Shown piece after piece: positions 40,145 to 46,917 of a DNA stretch of 46,917 bases (the stretch's first letter is position 1; the number at the start of each line of letters is the position of its first letter). The stretch comes from Pseudomonadota bacterium (GTDB lineage: Bacteria; Myxococcota_A; Polyangia; Haliangiales; Haliangiaceae). The translations under genes and the position numbers were made by a program. The stretch is from NCBI GenBank assembly GCA_022360315.1, contig JAKSDA010000410.1, positions 1 through 46,917 of the forward strand, written 5' to 3'. Below the pieces are notes generated by a model. The model ran no database searches and was not told where the DNA came from. It saw only the letters and a list, made by a program, of their open reading frames with translations.

Positions 40145-42328
40145 TCAATTGTGGAGGTCGGCCTCCTTTGCTGCGATCTCGGCCTCGGCTCGATCGAGTT
40201 CTTCCTGCACCACTTCCCACCGCCCGGTGAGCTCGTCGAGCTTGGACTGACCCCGCTGAAATTCGCTCAACAGCCGGTCGCGTCGCTGCTCGTCGGCATA
40301 TACCGCGGGATCCGATAACTCCTGACTGCGCCCGGCCTGCTCGGTCTCGAGCGCGGTAATTCGCTCTTCGAGCTCGGTGACGCGCTTGCGCAGCGGGCCC
40401 AGCACTTTGTAGCGCTTGTTGCGCAGCTCGGCCTCGCGGCGCTTGCGGGCTCTTTCTTCCTCGCGACTGCCCTTGCCCCGCCCCCTGTCGCTGTCAGCAC
40501 CGTTCCCGCCGTGTTTTTCGGCCTCGCTCTCGGCTGCGCCGGACAGCGCCGTGGCGCCGACATCGTCGCCGGACCGGTCTTTGGTGGCACCGGCACGACG
40601 GGCCGCCGCGCGACTGGGCGCTGCCGAGCCCGGCATGATCCGGCCGGCTGCCGGATCCGCATCGGTCGCGTCGGCCAGACCTGCCGACCGGGCCATGGCC
40701 TCGCGGCGCAGACGCGACGAATGCATATATTCATCCAGCGTGCCGGTATACTCCTCGACATCGCCGTCTTCGGCGTTCCAGATCGTGCTGGCCAGCGATC
40801 GGATCAGACTGCGGTTGTGGCTCACAAACACCAGAGTGCCGTCGAACGTGTTCAAGGACTGAGCCAGACTCTCGGAAGACTGCAGGTCGAGGTGGTTGGT
40901 CGGCTCGTCCATGAGCAGCAAATTGCCCGGATTGACCATCAGTCGGGCCAGCGCAACCCGGGCGCGCTCACCGCCCGAAAGAACCCGAACCGGCTTGTCC
41001 ACGTCGTCACCGCTGAACAGAAAGGCGCCGAGAATCGAGCGAACCCGGCCCGGTGTGGCGTCCGGGTTGGCGTGCGAAACCTCGTCGTAGACCGTGGATC
41101 TGGCGTCGAGAGTGTCGGCGTGATGCTGGGCATAGTAGCCCACTTTTGCGTTGGTGCCGATATTGATGGTGCCGGCGTCCGGGGCCAACTCGGCGGCGAT
41201 CATCTTGAGCAGCGTGGTCTTGCCGGCACCGTTGACCCCGATAATGCCGATCTTCTCGCCCCGGCGCACACTCAAACTCAGGTCGGAAAACACCACATTG
41301 TCGCCGTATGCCTTGCGCAGGTGGTCGATCCGCACCACCTCGCCGACCGTGCGCTCGGTCGGCGGAAATGAAAACCGCATGACCCGGCGCTTCTGATAGA
41401 GCTCGACATCCTGCATTTTTTCGAGCTGCTTGACCCGGCTCTGCACCGAGGTGGCCTTGCTGGCCTTGTAGCGAAAGCGGTCGACAAAGCGCTGCAGATG
41501 CTCGCGCTTGCGCTCGAGGTTCTTGGCCTGGTTGTCGAGGATCTGCTCCTCCTCGGCCCGCTGCTCGACATAGTTGTCGAAATTGCCGGCATAGCTGCGC
41601 ACCCCTTCGAGCTCGAGACTCACTACCCGCGCGATCTGTTCGTTCAAGAATTCCCGATCGTGACTGATGAGAAAAAACGACCGCTTGTAGCGCCTGAGAA
41701 AATCGCCAAACCAGGCCACCGAGGGCAGATCGAGATGGTTGGTGGGCTCGTCGAGAAGCAGCAGATCGGGCTGCTGGAACAACAGACCGGCCAGGATCGC
41801 CCGCATCTGCCAACCGCCCGACAACTCGGCCACATCGCGCTGGTGGTCGGCAGTCTCAAAGCCGAGTCCGGCCAGAATGCGAACCGCCTCGTGCTCGGAA
41901 AAAAACTGCTCGAAGTGGTCGATGCGCTCGTGAATGTCGGCAATGCGCTCGGCCAGGGCCATCAAGACGTCCTGATCCGGCGCATCGACATTGCTCGCCC
42001 GCTCCAGCTCGGCCTCGCATTCAGCTAGCTGGTCGTCGAGATCGCTGCGCCCGGGCACGCTCGACAGAACAAACTCGAGCAGCGGCTTGCCGCCCGCCAC
42101 CGCGATGTCCTGGGGCAAATAGCCAATTCGGGTGCCGCGCGCCCGCTTGATGGTGCCGCTGTCGAACTCTTGCTCCCCGGCTATAACCCGGAGCAGCGTG
42201 GTTTTTCCCGATCCGTTGGGCCCGATCAAACCGATGCGATCACCTTCGCTTACCCGCAGGCCGAGCTCTTCGAAAATGACCCGATCGCCGAACGACAGGG
42301 CCAGGTCCTCGATCACCAGAAGACTCAC
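40145..42328 (-). CDS. ABC-F ATPase (Uup/YheS-like)
   Basis: 727 residues, two ABC cassettes without membrane segments. Walker A motifs are GPNGSGKT (about 36-43) and GVNGAGKT; signature motifs LSGGW and LSGGERAR; both Walker B regions read LLLLDEPTNHLDL or LLLMDEPTNHLDL. Between the cassettes is the charged helical linker of ABC-F proteins (EQRAEEEQILDNQAKNLERKRE). The C-terminal 190 residues have a low-complexity Ala/Arg/Gly part and then a coiled coil (VTELEERITALETEQ), as in Uup. ABC-F proteins act on the ribosome or on DNA/ribosome transactions. The start is a GTG at 42328 that may be leaderless. It appears monocistronic. Confidence 0.9.
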   Translation of the reverse strand: MSLLVIEDLALSFGDRVIFEELGLRVSEGDRIGLIGPNGSGKTTLLRVIAGEQEFDSGTIKRARGTRIGYLPQDIAVAGGKPLLEFVLSSVPGRSDLDDQLAECEAELERASNVDAPDQDVLMALAERIADIHERIDHFEQFFSEHEAVRILAGLGFETADHQRDVAELSGGWQMRAILAGLLFQQPDLLLLDEPTNHLDLPSVAWFGDFLRRYKRSFFLISHDREFLNEQIARVVSLELEGVRSYAGNFDNYVEQRAEEEQILDNQAKNLERKREHLQRFVDRFRYKASKATSVQSRVKQLEKMQDVELYQKRRVMRFSFPPTERTVGEVVRIDHLRKAYGDNVVFSDLSLSVRRGEKIGIIGVNGAGKTTLLKMIAAELAPDAGTINIGTNAKVGYYAQHHADTLDARSTVYDEVSHANPDATPGRVRSILGAFLFSGDDVDKPVRVLSGGERARVALARLMVNPGNLLLMDEPTNHLDLQSSESLAQSLNTFDGTLVFVSHNRSLIRSLASTIWNAEDGDVEEYTGTLDEYMHSSRLRREAMARSAGLADATDADPAAGRIMPGSAAPSRAAARRAGATKDRSGDDVGATALSGAAESEAEKHGGNGADSDRGRGKGSREEERARKRREAELRNKRYKVLGPLRKRVTELEERITALETEQAGRSQELSDPAVYADEQRRDRLLSEFQRGQSKLDELTGRWEVVQEELDRAEAEIAAKEADLHN

Positions 42329-42333
42329 ACCTC

Positions 42334-42339
42334 TTTATA
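42334..42339 (-). promoter_or_regulatory. Candidate -10 element for a near-leaderless ABC-F transcript
   Basis: On the minus strand TATAAA matches the -10 consensus at five of six positions and ends 5 nt before the GTG start at 42328. Transcription would then begin at or next to the start codon. The only Shine-Dalgarno-like bases (GAGG) are 1 nt from the GTG, too close to work normally. Confidence 0.35.
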
Positions 42340-42482
42340 ACAGGTGGTGTCAGCGGGAGGCGAGCCAGTCGCCAGTCGGGACATGACCGCGTATAGTCGG
42401 GGGGTCGCAATGCCGAGCGTTTGCCGCGCAATCCCGGCTCGGCCCGGCAGCGCGGCGTCCGGCTTTCGATTGGGAGGAACCC

Positions 42483-43862
42483 GTGAAAACAACGCGATTC
42501 TGTACTTTCGCTGTTTCTGTTGCCATGACCATCACCACCATCATTGCGCTTGGGGCCTGCACCAAAAGCACGGTCGAGCCCACTTCACCCGACCAGGCAG
42601 ACCCCGGCACCCCGGCCAACCCGCCGGCCGCCAACCCGACGCCGGCACAAGACGTCCAGCCGACGGCCGCAAAGCCAGTCGATCTCGGCGCCAAGGCCAC
42701 CGAGCTGGCCCGGCGCTTCATCATTGTCGACGGCCATATCGACCAGCCCATGCGCTTTGCCATGAGCAAACGACTCACCGGCGCGGTCGATTATGGACCC
42801 GTGATCAACGGCGGCGGCGAGGGCGATTTCGACTACCCGCGCGCCGTTGCCGGCGGACTCGACGCCCCGTTCATGTCGCTCTACGTGCCCGCCAAGTATC
42901 AGGAGGCAGGCGGCGCCAAAAACGTTGCCGACGAGCTGATCGACATGGTCGAGGCTCTGGTCACCAGCGCACCGGACAAATTCGCCATCGCCCGTTCGGT
43001 CGCCGACGTGCGCAAAAACTTTAGTTCGGGCAAGGTCTCCCTGCCGCTGGGTATTGAAAACGGCGCGGCCATCGAAGGCGACCCGGCCAATCTGAAGCAC
43101 TTCTACGACCGCGGCGTACGCTACATCACGCTCACCCATTCCGAGGATAACGAAATCTGCGACTCGTCGTATGCCACCACGCGAAAGTGGAAAGGGCTGA
43201 GCCCGATCGGCAAACAAGTGGTGGCCGAGATGAATCGTCTCGGCATCATGATCGACGTCTCCCACATCTCGGACGACTCGTTTTATCAGATCATGGAATT
43301 GACCAAGGTGCCGGTCATCGCCTCGCATTCGTCAGCAAGACACTTCCTGCCCGACTTCGAGCGCAATATGTCCGACGATATGCTCAAAAAGCTGGCCAAA
43401 AACGGTGGAGTCATCATGATCAACTTCGGCTCCATATTCATCAACGAGAAGTCGCGAGCGCAGGGCCAGGCCCGCTGGGCCGCGATGCGCGAGTTCCGCG
43501 ACAAGCACAATGTGCAGTACGGCGACGCCAAATACGCCGCCTTCGTCGAAGAGTACAATAAGACCCACGAATTCACATTCGCCGACATCAGCGAGGTCGC
43601 CGACCATATCGATCACGTGGTCAAGCTGGTCGGCGTCGACCACGTCGGATTTGGCTCGGATTTCGACGGCGTGGGCGATACCTTGCCAACCGGGCTCAAA
43701 GACGTATCCATGTATCCCAATTTGATCAGAATTCTGCTCGAACGCGGCTACAGCGAAGCAGACATCGAAAAAATCTGCTCGGGCAACGTACTGCGGGTCT
43801 GGCAGGCCGCCGAAGACTACGCGGCCAAAAACGCCTCGCAACCGGCAACTTCAGTTCAATGA
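42483..43862 (+). CDS. Membrane dipeptidase (renal dipeptidase, M19 family), lipoprotein
   Basis: 459 residues. The signal peptide ends at LGAC (Cys26), followed by a Pro/Ala/Thr-rich tether (about 30-68). The M19 zinc site is visible: DGHID with His85 and Asp87, Glu192 in GIENGA, His261 in DVSHIS, His282 in SHSSAR and the catalytic-site Asp393 in GSDFDG. It hydrolyses dipeptides, possibly including D-containing cell-wall or metabolite peptides, outside the inner membrane. The start codon is GTG, with GGAGGA 6 nt upstream. It is divergent from the ABC-F gene and appears to stand alone. Confidence 0.9.
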   Translation: MKTTRFCTFAVSVAMTITTIIALGACTKSTVEPTSPDQADPGTPANPPAANPTPAQDVQPTAAKPVDLGAKATELARRFIIVDGHIDQPMRFAMSKRLTGAVDYGPVINGGGEGDFDYPRAVAGGLDAPFMSLYVPAKYQEAGGAKNVADELIDMVEALVTSAPDKFAIARSVADVRKNFSSGKVSLPLGIENGAAIEGDPANLKHFYDRGVRYITLTHSEDNEICDSSYATTRKWKGLSPIGKQVVAEMNRLGIMIDVSHISDDSFYQIMELTKVPVIASHSSARHFLPDFERNMSDDMLKKLAKNGGVIMINFGSIFINEKSRAQGQARWAAMREFRDKHNVQYGDAKYAAFVEEYNKTHEFTFADISEVADHIDHVVKLVGVDHVGFGSDFDGVGDTLPTGLKDVSMYPNLIRILLERGYSEADIEKICSGNVLRVWQAAEDYAAKNASQPATSVQ

Positions 43863-44021
43863 AGCCGGCCCATACGCCGAACATTCCTCATCCCTCCGTC
43901 AACCGCCCTGCCGACTCGCTCCCCTACATTCACCCTGCTCGACCTGCATGAGAGGACTAACTGCCCGATCTACATGCATTTTCGGTACACATGAACAAAA
44001 GTTGACAACGCACTGATCTCA

Positions 44022-44051
44022 TTGACTCTCGATACTCAGCAGCGCTAGCAT
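44022..44051 (+). promoter_or_regulatory. Candidate promoter of the lipoprotein pair
   Basis: TTGACT (44022-44027), 18 nt, TAGCAT (44046-44051). A perfect TTGACA at 44002-44007 lies 20 nt upstream but has no well-placed -10. A start near 44058 would give a leader of about 67 nt before the ATG at 44125. Confidence 0.35.
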
Positions 44052-44124
44052 GTATCGCCTATTTCGTACTTTTCGGGCACTCCTGGTGAAAGCTGTGTCA
44101 TGGAGCCGAATTATGGGAGCCGCA

Positions 44125-45195
44125 ATGATAAAGCTATCTTCTGAGCGTACATGTCGCTCTGTGTGGCTGATCTGCGTGGTGTCTGTATTGGCTGCGGCCT
44201 GTGTGGATCCGTTTCGCGGCTCCAACATTCAGCTCACCTTGCGGGCGGGTGTTCCGGTTCCGCCGGGCGAGGGCATGACTCCACCGGAGCAGGGCTCACT
44301 GCCGGCCGATACGTTCTTTTCGTTTTATGCCGTCGAGTTCGTGTTCGAGCGCGACCGGGACGGCAACATCGTGGTCGACGGCGACGGCGAGCCAGTTGTT
44401 GCCGATTCATCGACCTACCACGTCACCGATTTCGAGATCCGGCCGCTCATCGATCGCGACTCGCCGTGTTTCATCGAAGTGGACAAGACTGAATTTCCCG
44501 GACTGCACGTGACCAGGCTGGAGGAAAAGCTGCGCGCCGAGACAGGAATCGACGACCCGCTCAACCCGCCGTCCGGGGCCGACAGCGGCCGAGTCAGCGA
44601 TGTGCTCAACGCCGCGGAGCGGGTAAGCCAGTTAAATGTCCTGCAAAATACTGTCAAGGCAGTGACCAGTGTATCGCATGTCGATTATCCCGCGGTCGGT
44701 ACTGCGTGTGTGGCTGACGGCGGCGATACCGGGACCATTCCGCCTCCGCAGTGCACGGACGCCGAGTCCAATCGGGTTCGACTCGATCTGTGCCGGCAAT
44801 TCTGGGCCGATCATCCCGAGCATTACGAGGGCAGTGACAAGGTATTTACCATTCCGCTCAACGGTGATTTTTTCGGCACTGTCGAGGCGATCAACCCGCT
44901 CAGCGGCGCGCAGATCGGGGGCGCTGGATTCTTTGTCGACGAGGTGCTGACCGGTCTCGACAGTCTATTGATCAATTGGCAATTCAAAGATCTCGACGGC
45001 GACGGCCAGCCCGATTTTCCCGATCAGACGGGTGAGCCCGACCGATCGGAGATCGGTACTCTATTCATGCAAGGACTGTCGGCCAGGATCACCCGCGGGG
45101 TGATCCATGTGCCTCTGCGCCACCCGACAGTGACCACGATCAGCGGTGAAGCGGCAATTTTTCCCGATCTCGGCCAAGACGGGGTCAACTTCTAG
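44125..45195 (+). CDS. Secreted lipoprotein, first of a two-gene operon
   Basis: 356 residues from the ATG at 44125, chosen by GGGAG 6 nt upstream. The lipobox is LAAAC (Cys26), followed by VDPFRGSN. The mature protein is acidic and beta-rich, with calcium-loop-like Asp/Gly runs (ERDRDGNIVVDGDGEP and KDLDGDGQPDFPD) and a few cysteines (DSPCF, GTACVADG, PQCTD, LDLCRQF). The Asp/Gly loops could bind Ca2+. I do not recognise the family. The next gene starts 10 nt after its stop, so the two are co-expressed and perhaps form one surface complex. Confidence 0.7.
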   Translation: MIKLSSERTCRSVWLICVVSVLAAACVDPFRGSNIQLTLRAGVPVPPGEGMTPPEQGSLPADTFFSFYAVEFVFERDRDGNIVVDGDGEPVVADSSTYHVTDFEIRPLIDRDSPCFIEVDKTEFPGLHVTRLEEKLRAETGIDDPLNPPSGADSGRVSDVLNAAERVSQLNVLQNTVKAVTSVSHVDYPAVGTACVADGGDTGTIPPPQCTDAESNRVRLDLCRQFWADHPEHYEGSDKVFTIPLNGDFFGTVEAINPLSGAQIGGAGFFVDEVLTGLDSLLINWQFKDLDGDGQPDFPDQTGEPDRSEIGTLFMQGLSARITRGVIHVPLRHPTVTTISGEAAIFPDLGQDGVNF

Positions 45196-45205
45196 GAACC
45201 GTGTC

Positions 45206-46330
45206 ATGACATTTGCCAGGTTTGTAAGTGCTCTATTCGTGATCGCAAGCGTATTATTGCTGGCCGGTTGTCAGGAAGCGGTGTTGTGCGGGCTGGGAAC
45301 CATCGAGCGAAACGGCGTGTGCGAGCCAGCCGAGAACTCGGCAAACTCGAGCGTTGCGTGCGGGCTGGGCACCTATTTCGATCACGGCAGCCAGACCTGC
45401 GTATCCAACCACATTCCCATGGCCTGCGATCCGGGCAGTACCATACCCGTGGTCGACAGCGCGACAGGTGTCACCACGTGCGTGGGCGCGGGCGGCGCAG
45501 TGAATTGCGCCACACCGCTCATCTGTCCGACCCCGGCAGCCGACAAGGTCTCGGTGTGCGGACGGATCGTGGACGTGGCCTCGGGCCAGCCGGTCGAGAC
45601 CGACGGCGTGCGCACCAATGCCTGCCAGGATGCTTCGACCGGAGGTCCGTGTGCGCTGGGCCTGGCGTTTTTTGATGTCGCTACGTTCATCGCCGATCCT
45701 GATACAGCCCAGCCGGCCGCGGTAGAGTCGCTCCACATCGACGAATGCGGCCGATTCCGGGCCAGTAATGTGGACCTGCCGGACAGCCCGTTTCTCGGTA
45801 TTGGCATCGACGATCGCGATCCGTCGCCAGATCGCCATGTCCGATCGGGCGTCGCCTTTGCGGTTGCTCCGGGCCAGACCCTGGAGCGCGTGCGGGTCTA
45901 TGCGGTCGATCGCGATACCGACCGGGCGTGGACCACGAGCGCTGGCAACCCGGCCGTTCTCGGCGGCAAGACATTTGGCGATAAGGGCGTGTATCTGGCC
46001 CTGTTCCGAGACCGGGGCCGGCCGGTCGCCGGGGTCAGAATCACCTCGGGCGAGCCACTGACCGAGACCGATCCAGCCAATACATTCTATTTCTCCAGCG
46101 CTGACGGCACCGATCAGATCCGCACGGTCGCCGCTTCCAGCCAAGCGACCGGAGCCAACGGCGCCGGTCTCTTGCTCAACTCTCCGCTGAAAAACCACAG
46201 TGGCAGCGGTGGCGAGAGAGCCAATTGTTCGTGGCCAGTGGTGCAGGGAGCCTCGATCTCGGGGGCCGTATTTGTACAAGAACAACATATGATCGCGTCT
46301 CACTCGAGACAAAAACGGGTATGTCCTTAG
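45206..46330 (+). CDS. Cys-rich lipoprotein, second of the operon, ending in a palindromic repeat
   Basis: 374 residues. The lipobox is a strong LLAGC (Cys22). An N-terminal cysteine-rich part (about 22-130) has an internal repeat of the CGLGT motif (VLCGLGTIERNGVCEP and VACGLGTYFDHGSQTC). A middle beta-rich domain begins VSVCGRIVDVASGQPV, which looks like a carboxypeptidase-regulatory or Ig-like fold, and ends near GASISGAVFVQ. The final 20 or so residues are basic and unlike the rest, and the stop codon TAG lies inside the left arm of a palindromic element (46326-46345), so the natural C-terminus may have been altered by that element. AGGA lies upstream of the ATG. Family unknown. Confidence 0.68.
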   Translation: MTFARFVSALFVIASVLLLAGCQEAVLCGLGTIERNGVCEPAENSANSSVACGLGTYFDHGSQTCVSNHIPMACDPGSTIPVVDSATGVTTCVGAGGAVNCATPLICPTPAADKVSVCGRIVDVASGQPVETDGVRTNACQDASTGGPCALGLAFFDVATFIADPDTAQPAAVESLHIDECGRFRASNVDLPDSPFLGIGIDDRDPSPDRHVRSGVAFAVAPGQTLERVRVYAVDRDTDRAWTTSAGNPAVLGGKTFGDKGVYLALFRDRGRPVAGVRITSGEPLTETDPANTFYFSSADGTDQIRTVAASSQATGANGAGLLLNSPLKNHSGSGGERANCSWPVVQGASISGAVFVQEQHMIASHSRQKRVCP

Positions 46331-46492
46331 AGCCGGTCCAAAAACTCTCCGCGTCGCCAGAGCGCCGATCCATCACCGCCAGCGGGCTTGCTCGTCGGTC
46401 AAATACACCGGGTATTCTCCACTCCTCGCGCACCCACTGGCGGCGCGCCTCGTCGCTCTGGCTCGGTCCGAGGTTTTTGGACCGGCTCTAAG
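46326..46492. repeat. 167-bp palindromic element A
   Basis: Perfect 20-bp terminal inverted repeats (CTTAGAGCCGGTCCAAAAAC at 46326-46345 and its complement at 46473-46492). Inside, GCCAGAGCG (46356-46364) pairs with CGCTCTGGC (46454-46462), CGCCAG pairs with CTGGCG, and an apical AATAC/GTATT stem closes a 5-nt loop. The element can fold over its whole length. It encodes no transposase, so it is a MITE-like or structured interspersed repeat. A half copy is at 11706-11741. Confidence 0.85.
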
Positions 46493-46653
46493 TACCGCGA
46501 CCCGCAAGTAAGTAGCCATTACGACTGACCAGCGCGCCGATGGCTGTGTTGCTCATCGGTCACGTAGGCCCACTATGCTTCCTCTTCGCGCCTTGCCCTC
46601 GACGCGCTGGACCGACCCTACTGGGCACTTACTTACGGGTCGCGTTACTTAGA
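46487..46653. repeat. 167-bp palindromic element B, abutting element A
   Basis: 27-bp arms with two mismatches at 46487-46513 and 46627-46653, with inner arms CCAGCGCG (46529-46536) and CGCGCTGG (46603-46610). Its core matches element A (TTGCTCRTCGGTCA at the same offset, 62 bases from the left end; TCGCGC further on) while its arms are different but still paired. It shares the hexamer TCTAAG (46487-46492) with the end of element A. Confidence 0.85.
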
Positions 46654-46829
46654 TATGGATTTGCCAGTCGATGAGAAATCAATCGGTTAGAGGATTGGGA
46701 TCGACAGATCGATCCAGGTGTGATCGAACAGACGATTTGTTCCACCTCGCTTCCATAGAAAGGTCCATGGTGTTTCCACTGTCAGTTCCGCGCAGAAGGC
46801 TGCAGTTTCGCGGTATCTCGTGTGGAGTT
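46654..46829. other. Short intergenic stretch after the palindromic elements
   Basis: About 175 bp with no convincing gene, lying between element B and the 3' end of the minus-strand gene at the right edge. The small plus-strand frame at 46671-46868 has no ribosome binding site or recognisable motif and runs antisense into that gene. Confidence 0.4.
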
Positions 46830-46917
46830 CTATTGGCCTTTGAGCTTTTTGTCGAGAGCGGCGTGTAGCCGTTTCAGCTGCTCGGGGTCCAGACCGGCCA
46901 GACGCTGCTCGGGGGTC
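46830..46917 (-). CDS. C-terminal tail of a minus-strand protein (partial at right edge)
   Basis: The last 28 residues before the TAG at 46832-46830 read TPEQRLAGLDPEQLKRLHAA and continue to a lysine-rich end. The P-E-Q/E-R-L-A-G-L pattern repeated as D-P-E-Q-L is typical of the repeated C-terminal tails of Rpn/PD-(D/E)XK-type proteins and related transposase-associated ORFs. The catalytic part lies beyond the window, so the function cannot be confirmed. Confidence 0.4.
   Translation of the reverse strand, partial: TPEQRLAGLDPEQLKRLHAALDKKLKGQ

Overview
The window comes from a GC-rich Gram-negative bacterium, most likely a myxobacterium (Myxococcota, perhaps a Haliangium/Kofleriaceae or Nannocystis relative). 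This is inferred from the gene content: many secreted lipoproteins, a delta-60-repeat lipoprotein, a large MoxR/VWA operon, a one-protein polyketide synthase, frequent GTG starts and dense same-strand operons. No rRNA, tRNA or CRISPR array was seen. All functions below are read from motifs and gene order; no database search was run.

Layout. (1) 1-290 is the start of an IS3-type transposase OrfA running off the left edge. (2) 461-11323 (minus) is a compact three-gene biosynthetic operon: a radical SAM enzyme, a 2949-residue FAAL-ACP-KS-AT-DH-KR-ACP-TE polyketide synthase, and a COQ4-like protein with an intact HDxxH-x11-E metal motif. This is the best candidate for an undescribed system. The synthase resembles cyanobacterial olefin synthase (Ols), but has a DH and no sulfotransferase. 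(3) 11779-14751 (minus) is a fructose/ribose-type ABC importer (binding protein, permease, single-cassette ATPase). A LysR remnant lies upstream of it. (4) 15103-26376 (minus) is a six- to seven-gene MoxR operon: coiled-coil membrane protein, MoxR AAA ATPase, DUF58 protein, BatA-like VWA protein, double-VWA/GATase-like protein, HEAT-repeat lipoprotein, then an EamA transporter.

(5) 26717-27586 is a lipoprotein whose likely 5' leader carries four 19-bp tandem repeats. (6) 27626-31973 (minus) looks like a zinc-acquisition locus: His-rich membrane protein, outer-membrane barrel protein, ZnuA-like binding protein and two secreted proteins. It has no ZnuB or ZnuC. Divergent from it is a PhoA-type alkaline phosphatase, itself a zinc enzyme. 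(7) 33417-33840 is an intergenic repeat array (86-bp tandem units). (8) 33841-35448 is a delta-60-repeat lipoprotein. (9) 35688-38933 is a peroxide-defence locus: periplasmic catalase plus ankyrin protein (katB-ankB arrangement), divergent from oxyR, with an OxyR-type site between them. (10) 38917-42328 holds a methyltransferase-TPR protein and an ABC-F ATPase; 42483-43862 is a renal-dipeptidase-type lipoprotein; 44125-46330 is a two-gene lipoprotein operon.

(11) 46326-46653 holds two abutting 167-bp palindromic elements. They have different arms but share a core and an apical hairpin, which is good evidence for a structured repeat family. A half copy of the first lies at 11706-11741, about 35 kb away. 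The window ends in the C-terminal tail of a minus-strand gene.
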